A stretch of 64,000 nt of DNA from Heligmosomoides polygyrus polygyrus (GCA_947396885.1 OX377203.1:3348001-3412000), one strand, 5' to 3'. Shown: positions 11,320 to 23,248, counted from the first letter of the stretch. The notes: generated by a model not told the origin, from the letters alone. Numbers and translations: made by a program.

Positions 11320-11900
11320 CGGACACAATCCTACACAAGCGCGACGCTTTGAAAGCAACTTGATCATCTTCCAAATCAAAGCCTGCGCTCTCCAGATTAT
11401 GTAAACAGTTCTTGAGAAGATTGGAATATTTTTTGCAACATAAATTTAGAATGACTTTCTTTGAATATTTGAAAAATAGCTTGCGCCAATATGTAGACGT
11501 ACTGATTGAAATTTTATAGGAAAATGCATTTTTAAGAAAAATAATGCTTTAACGCTTGTGTTATAGTGCACTAACAAAACAATATACTAGTGCTCAAAGA
11601 AGAGATTGCGCCATGCACTTGTGCAGTCACTGTGCGATTTTTCTTTGATTGATAGCGGAAACCCTGTTTGCATGGAGTTATATATGTATATGTAAACGAA
11701 ATAGCAAAAACACTAAAAAAGGCATGCTTATCTTCACTTTGCTGTTTCGAATTTAATTAGATTGACAGCGTAAATAGTGCTGTAGGCAGCACACTGTGAA
11801 TCGGATTAAAGTCGCGGCGAACTCGACGCAGGTATGGCGCGATCCCCTTCTCTCAACGCGTTAAAAGAACTCCTGCCTTTTTGTACTCTGAAACAAGTTT
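11320..11900. other. No gene recognised
   Basis: AT-rich sequence without a sustained frame or recognisable repeat. Confidence 0.4.
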
Positions 11901-11914
11901 GGAAACACAAGCAG

Positions 11915-12062
11915 CGTTGGTTGGTGTAGTGGCGTAGAGCTTTCCCGATGAGCAGGTGGTACGTGTTCGACTCCCGCCTGGCGCTAGGGTTTTGATCGCA
12001 ACAGAACATCGTTGTGGGAGGTTTTGAGGGCGAATTTTTCCTTGACAAATAAAAATCATGTA
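11915..12062 (+). repeat. tRNA-derived SINE-like repeat (family S1), copy 1
   Basis: TGGTGTAGTGG fits a pol III A box and TGTTCGACTCC a B box, 49 bp apart (first base to first base). They are followed by CCTGGCGC and then TTTTGATCGCAACA(G/A)AACATC, a block shared with the copies at 55185-55779. No proper cloverleaf with an anticodon loop is evident, so this is a tRNA-like repeat rather than a tRNA gene. Confidence 0.6.
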
Positions 12063-12069
12063 AAATTTC

Positions 12070-12795
12070 AAACAGGGCGCTCGCTTATTGTGGCAGCCGA
12101 GTTCTGTAATATTGAAAAAAGGAAGCCTTAGTGTGTTTTATTCGAACAAAAATCTCGTTTTAACTTGAAAGGTGCTCATTTTGATTTCAAAAACGGCAAG
12201 TTCGAAATTCCTTTTATGTCTTTGCCGGCTTATTCTATTCTTTTCTATTTCTTTGCTATGATCTTCCAATTTTGTTTTCGCCTTGCTCTGAAGAGTGTCG
12301 AATTTGACTTGAAAATCGTCCAGTTTGACCACCTATGTATCGTTTAACCCCAAATGGTGTGTAGGGGTAGTAACTGGTCCCTGTCGCGTGCCAGAGTGCT
12401 CCAATGGATACTTCTTGCTCGAGGGTCACGAATAGCATAATATTATTGGTTGAGGGCTTTTATGAAGAAAAAATAAAAATAATAAAAATAAAAAAGATTA
12501 AAAGGAGTAAAAATTCAATTCCAAGCAGATCAAGGAGCGGTATAGGGCTGCATTTTATCCCTCCGTCCCTCTTACCGGCACTAACTATTAAGCACCAATT
12601 TTTACTTACTATATCGTTGTCATAAAATGTTTAAAGCAAATAATCAACAACACATATTTCAGGCTTCCAGTACTCGCCCGTTGAAATAATTGAGAACTAA
12701 TCAACACTTGCGATCACTCCTATTGAATCCGGTGGCGAGTAATTGTATGTGAGTTACGTTTCCTTCGGAATTTCTGCGCAAAAAGCACACCTTAA
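12070..12795. other. No gene recognised
   Basis: AT-rich; contains an A-rich (AAAATAA)n stretch at 12460-12510. No supported feature. Confidence 0.4.
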
Positions 12796-12804
12796 CGTCT
12801 CTAA

Positions 12805-13066
12805 GGGTCTGTTCAAACTTAGCGACAAGAGCAACTCGTCGCCCGTGCAAGACATGCATAAAAACTAAAGCCGAGCGCGCGCTGCCAAAAAGTGTTCATA
12901 CTCGAGCGCCGGCGCTGTCGCTACAGCCGCTCTTGTCGCTCTAGTCGCTCCAGTCGCCTGTTCATACTTCCGCGCACCGCGCGCGGCGCTCTCGTCGCTC
13001 CCGTCGACCGTGAAAAAACATGCAAATCGATCGTGCGCCGCCAAAGAGTGTTCATACCGCCGTGTG
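12805..13066. mobile_element. Tourist-like MITE family 1, copy 2
   Basis: Starts GGGTCTGTTCAAACTTAGCGAC after TAA (12802-12804) and continues with GACAAGAGC and an inner CTCGAGCGCCGGCGCTGTCGC block that recurs in inverse at 52470. The right end near 13060 is not sharp. Possibly a composite of two units. Confidence 0.55.
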
Positions 13067-13069
13067 TCC

Positions 13070-14250
13070 ATCGTCGTCGAGGGGGCTTCACCTTAGCCCG
13101 GAGTCATTGGATCGTCCAGCTTAGACGGATGAAGAGCTGCTACCACTTAGAACGGCTGTCAATCGTCGTGGTCAACCTCTGCTGCCTTCGTCGTCTCGTC
13201 CATTTTCGGTGACCGACAGTTAACGCCTGTCCTCTGACCGGCCTCGGAGACCCTGCCTTAGCATACGCCACAGGACCAAGCCGGCCATGACCAGCGGGTT
13301 GTTGGCTTTGCTATCCCCTGGTAGGTTGGGTGCGGTCTTCCGCTAACTCGTAGGTTTTCTTAGTAGGTTTTGCATATTGTAATGTTAATAGTTAGTCTAC
13401 CACAAATTTATATAACTACTAGTTTCTACTTAATCAATCAATGTGGTCTATCGATCCGGTGTCTGTTGAAAGTATTGAAGAGTGTGAGCCAGTCGAATCC
13501 AGGGGGACCGCTTAAGGTCGACAGCCGCCTCGATCGAAGGGGGTAACTCTGGGCAGGTCCAGGAGGGCACTTAGTCTGGGCGTCGAGCGGCTTCCCCCGT
13601 CTCCGCCGATGCTTCGGCGGGGGACGACCGCCAGAGTCACGACAGTACGCAAGATGTGATGTTAATAAACGCGCCTGAATTATCTACAGTCACTTCACTT
13701 CATTGTGCCTTAGAATGAGCAGATTTATTTTTGAAAGGAACGAACAAGAGAAAGGGTGGTCGTGTATCAAAGTTTGCTTCTGTTGTCATGTTTGAATGCG
13801 AGTGAAACTGGAAAAAGTAACATTTATCCAGAATGAATTGCTTCGTGTGTGGTTGTATGGGTACTGGCTGGAAGGACTTCACCAGCTTAGTCCATTCTTC
13901 TTCCTAGAAAACGGTTGAGTTAGAAGCTTAGTGAATCATGAAGAAATGCCTTGAATGAAGCCACTACCTGTACAGGAACACCATGCGGTAGGAAGTGTTG
14001 CGGTAGAATTTAATTAAGGAAGGTCGTAGCACATTAGGTAAGCGGCTTTTGAACACAGAGCACCCGTATTCCCTTGGATAATGCTGCCTAGCAATGTTGA
14101 TGATCTGGAATGTAATTGTACGGTCTCTGAGTTTAACGCTACTTGCGGAAATTATCAACAAAAAACAACAACAACGTATGGTCTCTCGTGGTAGCGACTT
14201 GAGGAGATTTGCGACGTTGAATACGAATGCGTCGCTATTTGCCCTTAAAA
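13070..14250. other. No identified gene; GC-rich segment with TATATAA and AATAAA signals
   Basis: 13200-13690 is compositionally distinct. It has TTATATAA at 13408 and TTAATAAAC at 13663, an LTR-like or 3'-UTR-like arrangement, but no second copy was seen to prove an LTR. The rest shows nothing recognisable. Confidence 0.3.
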
Positions 14251-14257
14251 GGCGTAA

Positions 14258-14351
14258 GGCCTATGGCATACTCCCGTCCGCTGCAGCGACGCGGGAGTGC
14301 ACAGCGATGCGACGGCACGCGATGCGCGTCGCGAGCCGTCGCCATCGCTGA
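14258..14351. mobile_element. Tourist-like MITE family 5 relative (GGCCTATGGCATACTCCCG end), partial
   Basis: Starts GGCCTATGGCATACTCCCG after TAA (14255-14257), matching the complement of the right end of 15036-15294. The interior is rich in GCGACGCGGGAGTG and GCGATGCG. The other terminus is missing. Confidence 0.55.
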
Positions 14352-15035
14352 GACTGACATAGTTCGCGCAGTTCTGCAGACTGAGACTTTTGCAGAATTT
14401 TAGCAAATCAGCTGATTCAGTGCATTTTTTCTTGGATTCGTTGTTGGAGTGGACTGATATTAGTGGTCTGAATAAATCTGTGCCTCAATTGAATTGTTCC
14501 TTGTTATGATAGGGGTGATAAGATTGGTGATTTCCGTATTCAAGCGTCACGATAACCATCTAATGACTTGTGCGTCTCCGTGCCTATGTGGAATACGAGA
14601 ATCAAAAGAAATACTGCAGTCAGCGAAGACGCGAAAAAAAAACCCGCTAGAAAAACAAGACTTCGAAAAACCGGCCTCCAATTGGCACGTCTCTGTGCCG
14701 GACATGTCAACGGAGCTTCCCTGTGACTTGTCCGCCACAGAAATCTAGATTTCGGTGCCGGCGAGAAAGTTCAGAGGCGAAAAAAATGCGAGGATCGGCA
14801 CAAAAGTGAGAAAAAACGGCCTAGAAAAATATCTCCTCAAAAAACTAGCCGTTCAAGCCATTCGAAAAAAAAACCAAAATGAGTCTAGCCACGACGAAAA
14901 CCCTACGAGGAGAACAACAGAGACATCACATGACCACCCAACATCACCAGACGTGTGTTGAAATTGCTGTGGTATGGTCACGAACCAAGGAAATGTCGAG
15001 ATAAGTGGGCGGAAGTGCATAGAATAGGGCACAAC

Positions 15036-15294
15036 AAGCGCTCCCCCTTCCGCGACCATTGCTGCCCGTCGCTCGTCGCTGTGCAGTACACTGCGACGAG
15101 CGAAGGGCTGCGACGGCCGTCGAACGGGAGTATGTTTCACTCCCGCGACGCGGCTGCGACGCATCGCGGGAGCGATGGCGCGTCAACCGACAACCGTGGC
15201 CCACTGCGCCGTCCACCACTGCAGCGAAGGCACGCCGTTGACAGTTGCCCCGCGCCCGTCGCTGGAGTGACGCGGGAGTATACCATAGGCCTAA
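15036..15294. mobile_element. Tourist-like MITE, GGCCTATGGTATACTCCCG family
   Basis: The right end reads CGGGAGTATACCATAGGCC before TAA (15295-15297). The interior holds multiple GTCGCAGC/GCTGCGAC hairpins, and a repeated unit suggests a tandem or composite element. The left end is uncertain. Confidence 0.55.
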
Positions 15295-15536
15295 TGGAGT
15301 GAAACGCTAGAAAAGCGACGACAGGAGAATGAAACGTTGTCTTGTCGAGCACTTGGTCATCTACCTCAAACCAATACTGAAACTTCCTCCCGGCAGGGTA
15401 CGGGTAAGTATTGCGATGGAATACACCAATCGTTCCAGTAAAAGTAGAGACTATTACACCTAGAGCATCGCCGCTAATATAGTAAAGCTCGGTGTAAAAC
15501 GATTCCGACGAATGCACCCCCGAATGGTTACCGTAT

Positions 15537-15890
15537 GCCGGTTAGCGATGAAGCACGGAAACTGATAGAAAGCTGTCTGCGCCCTCCTAGCTTAGAGATC
15601 GTGCGTCGGCGTCCATGTAGATATTCGATCCATCTCTTGTGAGTCCGCGATGGCCCTCCCGATAAGTGGATCGTGGTCCAGTGGATAGTGGCGCCGCTTC
15701 ATACGAGGGAGGTTGGGGGTTCTGTTCTGCAGCATTGTGGCATACTTGCATTTCGGCTGACTACTTGAGATTTGAGAAGTTTTGACCTGCACGCAATTTT
15801 GAGGCGTTTTTGCGCATTTTTTCCTCGCTGCTTTTTTTCTGCTGCGGGCTGTTGCCTTCACGTTTGATGACGGGTCTAGAAGTTCTTTCA
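15537..15890 (+). repeat. Dispersed repeat related to 7120-7380
   Basis: Shares GCCGGTTAGCGATG, then CCAGTGGATAGTGGCG, then GCATTTC(G/A)(G/A)CTGAC and a GA(T)TTTTGAC block with the interior of the 7.1-7.5 kb inverted repeat, in the same order and spacing. The GAGGTTGGGGGTTCTGTTC segment is weakly B-box-like. Confidence 0.45.
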
Positions 15891-15899
15891 CTTCCGCTC

Positions 15900-16365
15900 A
15901 TTTGCGCCGTTAACGTTTCTAATGCATCCCATATATGTGTGTGTTAGGAGGCCTGAGAGATTAAGAGAGGGTCCCGCAACGAAAGCCTGCATGCGGTAGA
16001 AAGAACTCGTCGGAGTTGCTTCAGTTTGACGCGGACAACTCGTCCGTCCTTGTTAGTGCGTGTTTCACGGTGAGTGATGTTGAAAGTGTATTTAGGCTCT
16101 AGATCTGATGTCTGCCGGACAGCACAATGCTTGTTCTGTTCGCGATTTAATTAATCCACCGTGTGAGCGGAGGTAGAGATGAGATGGGAAAGAATGAAGG
16201 TAATTGAAGCGCTTTCACTCTCAGTGTTTGTGTTTGGATTGTTGTTATTTAATATTTGGATGAGAAAAGAATATTTTGATTAATTCGCATATTTCGTTGG
16301 AAAATGACAGGTGAGAAAAACTTCAAGCACTCTTCTTCGTATTGCTTATTTGAAGTTATGCGTGA
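15900..16365. other. No gene recognised
   Basis: Nothing supported by reading frames or repeats. Confidence 0.4.
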
Positions 16366-16373
16366 TGTACTAA

Positions 16374-16501
16374 GGCCCTGTTCATACTTCGCGACGGAGC
16401 GACGCAGGCCACAGATATCGATTAATGTCGAGTGATCGTCCGGGAAAAATCGATACGTACGCTGTGCCTTGCCGCTCTCGTCGCGGGGTATGAACAGGCT
16501 C
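16374..16501. mobile_element. Tourist-like MITE family 1, copy 3
   Basis: Begins GGCCCTGTTCATACTTCGCGACG after TAA (16371-16373) and ends CGTCGCGGGGTATGAACAGGCTC before TAG. It has about 23-bp imperfect terminal inverted repeats, 128 bp in all. A central ATCGATTAAT..ATCGATACG region makes a second weak fold. Confidence 0.75.
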
Positions 16502-16968
16502 TAGGTAGGATTAGTTGCGCCAATCAAAGGGATAATCGCTGAACTCCTTCCTCTGATGGGATTTTTGCTAAAGAAACCCTTGACTACAAACCCTTCGAAA
16601 AGAGCGCTTAGGCAACGGTTGTATGGCGATAAGTAACAATCCTTTCTAAAAGACGAGCTTTCCTCAGTATCATTCAACTCGCTTTGCATGTGTCGATAGA
16701 TATGTAGAGAAGCGGCGGTAAGTCTCTAAAAACTTACGCATCCCTCGAATATCTACAGTATTCCGAAGAGTTGGTGGTGTAGCGTTCAGGAGTACGGTTG
16801 TCTTCTAGCTCTTTTTATGCAGCTGTAGCAGCATCTCCAGCTATCTTGCAATCCAATGTCTGTAAAATTTTCTCCTATACTAAGGTAACAAATTGAAGAA
16901 GAAAATGTTGGCACTATGTATTGTACTTTACGGACTCCAGAGGACGGGGAGAGGTCCAAAAAAATTTT

Positions 16969-17335
16969 TTCGCCCAAACTTCGCCCAGGAGGTTATTTGG
17001 GGTGCTGATCACGAATCTGACATCCGTTTTTGAAATTTCGGCCGATTACGGTAGGTTACGGTAGGTACCGGTGACTAAGGCTGTCGAGGTCATAATCACC
17101 GATTTCGCCCAAACTTCGCTCAGGGGGTTATTTGGGGTACGATCACGAATCTGACATCCGTTTCTCGTTTTACGCTGGAGTACGGTAGAGTACGGTAGGT
17201 GCGGGTGACAAGGCTGCCAAGGTCATAGTCACCGATTTCGCCCAAACTTCGCCTATGGGAGTTATTTGGGGTACTGATCACGAATACGACATCCGTTTTT
17301 TCGTTTTACGCTGGAGTACGGTAGGTTTATTTGAT
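16969..17335 (+). repeat. 133-135 bp tandem repeat, about 2.7 copies
   Basis: CGCCCAAACTTCGC recurs at 16971, 17106 and 17239. Each is followed by GGTTATTTGGGGT, then GATCACGAAT, then GACATCCGTTT, then a GTACGGTAG(G) run. The third unit stops at about 17330 after the GTACGGTAGG block. Non-coding in all frames. Confidence 0.85.
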
Positions 17336-17339
17336 CGAT

Positions 17340-18850
17340 AGTGGAAATGCTTTTTACATGAAACAACGAGATATGTGCGTTCTTAACAATTGCACTTGTT
17401 GCATTGTCTACAGTTTTTTTTGCTCGAGAAAAATTCCAGCATGGTTCCTTTAAACCTTTAATTCACTTACCCAATAAGTGAATCCTTTGTTTGAAATTTT
17501 ATAAAATTCTATTTTCTTTTGTGTGAAAATAATGCTTTATAGCTTTTTTTAAAAAGCAGAAAGCCAGAAATTGGTTAATAGATAAAGGTTTTTAGATATT
17601 GTTTCATGTAAGCAGCATTTACACTATCAATCAAATAAAAATCGCGACATCTAGACGAGTGGATGGCGTAATCTCTTTTCTTGGCGCCAACAATTTCCGG
17701 CTTTCTGTTCTTTAAATTAGGAATTCTTTTTTTCTTTAAATTCTTTACATTAGGAGCCTCATTTATACTCCTCCGTTTCGAAACATCACGTTTGACGGAA
17801 TTTTGTGCTACAGTGTTTGAAGAATCGCTGAAAGAAAGGGCGCAGCACGGCGCTATCAAGTTAAAGGTTCATGACGCCTTACCTGAATCATGTTACGGAG
17901 TTTCTATTCTATTCCTAGGTTACAGAACACACTACTCAGTATGTATATTTATTAGCATCATACTGTATGGTAAAAGGGGGGAAGAGGGGGGCGTTGGTGA
18001 GAGGGCTGGCCTGTCCTCTCAAGGAAGGCTGACGGTATCAGACGACCCTCCGGTGTGGGTGGCGTAGACGTGGCTGTCGGTGGCGTAGCCCGGTGCCGCT
18101 ATCTTGCAGCAGGGCCTTGCTATCGGCAGAAGGGCGTCGTCGTTCAGGGTACGGATGGGGTGCAACCCGTCATCTCCCTTCCCACAGTAAGCTCGTCCTC
18201 GAGCTTAAAAGCATCATCATCATGTTGTCGGTCGATTATACTCCGAGATGAAGAAGTGTTAAATATACAGCAAAAGGATATAGGAGCTACATAGTAGTCA
18301 CGCTATAGCTTAAGCTATATGGTGAGTTATTGACGCAGGAGGAACGTGTGAAATTGTGGTCTGTGGTTAATTTAACGGACGGCTTTCGATGAGCATGAAT
18401 GAATAGATCCGGCGCTACGGACCGCGGCAGAGACAACGTGGACATGAGATTCATTTTTTCATTTCTTCTTTTTTTGCACAAGTTGTGCGCCACAAGCAAG
18501 CAAAAGTAGGAAAACAAAGACATATGCTGCAGTCTGAGTGTCTTTCAATCCTTTGATCTTAAGGGTTGAGGAATTTTTGGATCTATCCTAGTCGGGAGGG
18601 GGGGGGGGCACATAACTAAAAATTATGCAACAAATTAACTTGGGATTCCTCGAGCGGGTCCTACAGGACAAATAGATCCTAAGCTGATCAAAGTTACAGA
18701 AAACAACAACAAAAATCAAAAAAATCACCACGGTTGTAAAGAGACAAGCCTATGTACGTCCTTCATTATGAGATGAATCCCAGTTATAAAATGTCAAGCG
18801 GCTGCCAGCTGTATTTGAGTAAACTTTGCCCGCCTGGACGTCTTTACAAC
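17340..18850. other. No identified gene
   Basis: Mixed AT-rich and GC-rich sequence. A frame at 17681-18067 (plus) is open for 128 codons but looks random. CCTAGTCGGG plus a run of 11 G (18598-18608) marks another copy of the G-tract repeat seen at 3.2 and 11.3 kb. Confidence 0.35.
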
Positions 18851-18855
18851 CGCGG

Positions 18856-19497
18856 CTATTTGTTTGTTTTTTGTTTGTTTCTTCGTTTCTTTGTTTGTTT
18901 TCTGGGTCCTATTCTGTTCTCTAAGTAGTAATCTTGGTTATTCAGCCTCTGATCATGACCCGAAATCAGTTCATTTCGCATATTTATCTGCGATAATCCA
19001 CAAAGCACGGAACGACAAGCCGGAACGTAACTCGGCACAATAGAAAACATGTCGACAACACATAACGGAAGATCACTGGGCACCGGAGTGGAGACGAATG
19101 CCGGCGTGGTCGGTGGAAGGAGCAGAAGCACCGCGATGAAGGGACTGGCCGGGTCCCTTGGTGCGGCCGCGCGTCCCTCAACTGTCCGGGTGACAGTCCT
19201 CCAGAGTCCTTTGTCCTCGCTTATATAGGTCCGTCCTCCTCGAGTGCGTGCCTGAAACAAAGAAGGGCGAGGGGCCGCGCTGTTTCGAACGAGATGGTCA
19301 GCAAGGAGAGAGGCAACACGGGATAAAATGTCAAAACTGGACTCACCACACCGATTCCTCCTTCGTCCCTTACGTCTAGAAGCCGCTCCGTAAATTCCAA
19401 GCCAATTGTTTACGTAAATTTTAATTATGGACCCCCTTCCCCTACTAGGAGATCCGAACCTTTTATATAAGGGTCGTAGATTCATGAATAATTCCAA
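18856..19497 (-). CDS. Unrecognised 213-codon open frame (doubtful gene)
   Basis: This is one of the longer uninterrupted frames outside transposons. The predicted product has a basic start, a middle segment rich in Arg and Pro, a hydrophobic/proline stretch (FIAVLLLLPPTTPAF) and a lysine/glutamine-rich tail encoded by the (GTTT)-rich low-complexity DNA at 18858-18903. I recognise no domain. The GC-rich DNA may keep the frame open by chance. No splice or promoter evidence supports it beyond TATATA-like strings at 19219 and 19458. Confidence 0.2.
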   Translation of the reverse strand: MELFMNLRPLYKRFGSPSRGRGSIIKIYVNNWLGIYGAASRRKGRRRNRCGESSFDILSRVASLLADHLVRNSAAPRPSLFQARTRGGRTYISEDKGLWRTVTRTVEGRAAAPRDPASPFIAVLLLLPPTTPAFVSTPVPSDLPLCVVDMFSIVPSYVPACRSVLCGLSQINMRNELISGHDQRLNNQDYYLENRIGPRKQTKKRRNKQKTNK

Positions 19498-19499
19498 GA

Positions 19500-21625
19500 T
19501 GTGACAGGATCTTTGGGGCGGAGCTCTTCTTGGATTGATCTCCTTTCTGTTCCAAAACTACTGTTTTGTTTGCTTTTGTATAATCTCTCTAATCTCTCTA
19601 ATTGTCCTATTTTGACCTAGAATATTAGCTATTCTTATGTTGGATTTCGACTAATACAGTTTCCGATTGCCTTGTTCTTCACTGTTCGCTGGTGTTGATG
19701 TAACTCATTCATCACTCTGCTATTTGGTGAATCATTCTGCTATTTTCAACGAATGACCTTTTTGTTTTGATTTCGGCCATTTGTGGGGTATATGCCGCTC
19801 GTACGTCATGCTTCCCATCTGCCTCTGATTGGGGGGGGGGGTGACATGTTGGCCGGTTTTTCAGAACTACATCGCAAAGAGGCATGAGCTACCGATACTC
19901 CAGTGCTAATACCTGGCTTCTGCGCAAAGCGGCTCGGGGGAGGGATGACTTTACCGTCAAGTACAAGACACTTTCTTCTGCACAATTTTTCGTGCGTTAT
20001 CACCCGTTTTGTAAATAATAAATAAAGTCTTACAATGTTGTTGGTACTCTAGGCTACAAACATATCCGCTCGTCGCTTATTCAGTCCTTTTCCTTCAAAT
20101 GCTCTGTGTGAAGCCAGAGCTGACTGTTTCGCTGTTACGCGATATGCTCAAATACATGTAAATGAAAAAAAAAATGGGAAAAAACACTCACCGAGCGGCC
20201 GTGCAGACTCCGTCGCGTCGATCGATAAATGATGCAACCGGCCGCTCCCGCAGCCGCCGGCTCGCGTGAGGCTGGTCCTGGCGCGACAGCCTTCATTTTA
20301 TCCATGTCGGGACTTCCGCTATCTAATCCTCCAGGACTCTCTTGATCCTTCACCAACCTTGCGGAGATATCACTGCCCAAACTGCCTCGGTTTCAGCAGG
20401 CCCTAGATTAGAGACGTCGTTGCGGGGACATCTTTTAGCCATTTTCTCTGATTCGTCGTTGGAACAGTTTGTCTGAGCAGTTCTTCATCGTTGAACCATC
20501 TTTTCGGTCATACTCGGCAGATAATCTGCGATACGCAGAAGCTAGTGACCGCCCATAGGACCTTTCTAACAGCAATGCCGTAGCGACAGGTCAATTTCGG
20601 AGCGCGGCGCAGTCAGTCGCGCCGCCTAGCGACAAAATTGCAAATCTGCCTTAAGCGGTAGCAAATCTCCTACCATAAGAAATAAGGTAAGGAACAGTAG
20701 CACGACCAGTAATCTTTAGATGGTCCACATACTCAGCAGATGGCCTTTTGGTCCACTAACATCGTATCTTTGCAATATCTTTTTGTTAGTGAAAAGGAGA
20801 ATCATTTACTCAATATCGTTTGTAGTCTGTATTAATCACTATTTTCACTATGAAACATAAACTGAACTGCTATGCAATTTTTATTAGATGTCTCTCCTGT
20901 GGAGTTCTCTATGTTTCGCACGTCATAAGCACCGCGTTTCGCTTGTAGGTTTTCTGAAGAAAAGTATTGAATGTTTTGTGGTTCAGTAGGTTTCTTAAGA
21001 AGTATGTTACTTGTAGAGGCATAGAAGAAGGTAGTGAGCGTGGTTTTCCATGTGATTTTCCTCATGTTGCACTGCTGAACAGCCGTAGTGTGCTCCTTCA
21101 CCTAGCCTATGCGCCATTTGCTTTATCTGAAATCCATTATAAAATCGGATTTATCTTTTAATAATATCTATAAGGTCACCTCTTCCTTCGGCATCTTCCC
21201 AAGGAGCAATGGAACGAACGTCTCTTCAGAGCCAGGATAGTCACCCATTCTGAAGCAGTTTACAAGAGGTGCCGCAGCTCACAGTTGAACATAAGAATGT
21301 TTAAAAACATAGTCGTGGATGTGGAATGGAATCATAAATGTTATAGCCTTACAAGCATCAGTTGTTTTAGGAGCCCACTCATAGATTGGTCCTTTCCCCT
21401 TGTAAACTCCATTAAAATTTTCGAACTATGAGGATCACACGAGTCTATTTGCCAGTGGACAGCGTAGTTGACGAACGCATGGGATTCTCCAAAATTGGTA
21501 CCGCACAAAGTTATTATCGTGACTTTTGCCATGACTCTTAGAGGCTGCTTACTCTCTACCCTCTTACGGGTTTCACCGCGCACTAGCAAAGGCATAGTTT
21601 ATACTTGCGCCGCGGCGCAGCGACC
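19500..21625. other. No gene recognised
   Basis: Contains a run of 11 G at 19831-19841. Open frames are short and mutually contradictory, and no repeat ends were recognised. Confidence 0.4.
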
Positions 21626-21636
21626 GCCATGACTTA

Positions 21637-21740
21637 AAGCCACCACACATCTGCCGAAACGTCGTCGGCGGCGAGGTCTGCGTTCCTGCCCTATGGTTAA
21701 GGATAGGGACGCGGCTTTGCCGCAGAAGTGTGTGGGGCTT
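21637..21740. mobile_element. Tourist-like MITE family 4 (AGGC(C/T)(T/G)CCACA ends), copy 1
   Basis: AAGCCACCACACATCTGCCG at the left and GCCGCAGAAGTGTGTGGGGCTT at the right form terminal inverted repeats. They are flanked by TTA at 21634-21636 and 21741-21743. The interior has CCTGCCCTATGGTTAAGGATAGGG, a signature of this family. Confidence 0.75.
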
Positions 21741-21771
21741 TTAAACCAGCCTGCGGCGCCGCGTCGCATTT

Positions 21772-21872
21772 AGGCCGGCAGCAGCCTTGCGGGTGCCGCG
21801 GACCCGCCATGACAACAGCGGGTGGTGCGGCGCCGCGAAGTTACTGTACGCAATACTGCGTACCTTTGCCGG
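21772..21872. mobile_element. Partial copy of MITE family 4b (inverse of 54525-54611)
   Basis: TAGGCCGGCAGCAGCCTTGCGGGT through CGCGGACCCGCCATGACAAC to TTACTGTACGCAATACTG matches the reverse complement of 54525-54611. Only one terminus is preserved. Confidence 0.55.
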
Positions 21873-22008
21873 CAGGAATGTTTTACACCTCCGTTAATGT
21901 CCTTAGAGGAATTAGCGTTAGCTTCAGTGAACCACTGACGATAGGATTGGTATGTTGGTCACAATTCTAGAGTATCCGAAATGGAAACCTTTTCGCCTTG
22001 AGTCTCCC

Positions 22009-22400
22009 TTAATCGAAGAAGTAAGGTCCTTGTGAACAAAAGCCAGATGCCTCCAATCCCCCCCCCCCCCAACTACTAGTGTAGATCCTTAAGGGCCTGT
22101 TCATACTTCGCGACAAGAGCGACTGGGGCGACGGATGTAGGAAAATAATTACGCATTTCACACTACATTCTCGTGGACAGGGTGTGGAGTCCGCAATTAT
22201 TTACGTACACCACACTATGTCCGTCGCCCCAGTCGCTCTTGTTGCTCTTGTCGTTATCGTTTTGTCGTTCGAAGAAGTAAGGTCCTTGTGAACAAAAGCC
22301 AGATGCCTCCAATCCCCTCTCCCCCCCCCCCCCCAACTCCCCAACTACTAGTGTAGATCCCTAAGGGCCTGTTCATACTTCGCGACAAGAGCGACAAAAG
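22009..22400 (+). repeat. Tandem duplication of about 257 bp (flank plus MITE end)
   Basis: CGAAGAAGTAAGGTCCTTGTG through the poly-C tract, AACTACTAGTGTAGATCC and the MITE start occurs at 22009-22115 and again at 22266-22400. The poly-C run is 13 nt in the first copy (22058-22070) and 14 nt in the second (22321-22334). Confidence 0.8.
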
Positions 22401-22588
22401 CGACAAGAGCGACTGGGGCGACGGATGTACGTAAATAATTACGCATTTCACACTACATTCTCGTGGACAGAGTGTGGAGTCCGCAATTATTTACGTACAC
22501 CACACTATGTCCGTCGCCCCAGTCGCTCTTGTTGCTCTTGTCGTTCCAATCGCTCCAGTCGCTCTTGTCGCGAAGTATGAACAGGCCC
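22093..22588. mobile_element. Tourist-like MITE family 1, composite copy 4
   Basis: The outermost ends are GGGCCTGTTCATACTTCGCGACAAGAGCG and its complement, flanked by TAA at 22090-22092 and 22589-22591. The inner region contains a second left end at about 22366 produced by the tandem duplication, plus two copies of a TACGTAAATAATT / AATTATTTACGTA foldback core. Confidence 0.8.
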
Positions 22589-22814
22589 TAACACATTCAA
22601 TTTCTTTCTCCTTAAAGTTTTACGCTAACCATATTTGTTGGTGTTAACTGCTCTATTATGGAAGCATTTCTGAGAAAACGAATTCAGATTTGCCAAATTA
22701 TAGCCCCGAATTCTTTCCATGAATAAGCGTCATAGTAATCACTAGCGAAACGGAAAGCTGGGTAAGCATCGTAATTGGAAAGAATTTTTCAAGTGTTTCA
22801 AACTGCTTGGAGGT

Positions 22815-23115
22815 GCCGGAGGTGAGGAGGTGGCGGCTGTCGGAGTGCGCCCGACTCTAGGTTCTTGGTTCATATCTCCGGCCCATGCTAACCAGGTCAT
22901 TCATTCCTCCGAGCTTGGTTAACTGATACCGGGAAGGATAGAACACTGACTTGTTCATAGGCTGCACACTGCAGATCACCTTGTTTAAGGCCAAATACGA
23001 ATTTAAAATGCCTCCACGATATCCTGTGGAAGTAGAATGCGTGGCGAATCCCGTAAAAAGATTCACTAGCGCCGGCCTTCATTCATCATCTTTATACATC
23101 TCCACCTTAAAGCTA
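22815..23115 (+). repeat. SINE-like repeat family S2, copy 1
   Basis: Shares with 56540-56847 and 57045-57350 the ordered blocks GGTTC(C/T)TGGTTCA, GGGAAGGATA(G/A)A, ACTTGTTCAT, GGCCAAATACG, CCACGATATCCTGT and GAAGTAGAATGCGTGGCG. The GGTTCATATCTCC block is B-box-like, so a pol III origin is possible but unproven. Confidence 0.65.
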
Positions 23116-23248
23116 GGAATATTTAAGCCAGGTATGATTTAGCAGGAGTGTTTCACATGGTGGCCCCCTCCGAGCCACTTTGCGCGCCGAAACATAAAGA
23201 AAACCAATAAACTCCAAGTTCTCTCATCTTGAAACCTCGGCATTGTCA

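Noticed and set aside
13200..13690. Solo LTR
   Set aside because: TATATAA and AATAAA signals are suggestive, but there is no second copy, no TG..CA boundary with a target duplication, and no adjacent primer-binding site.
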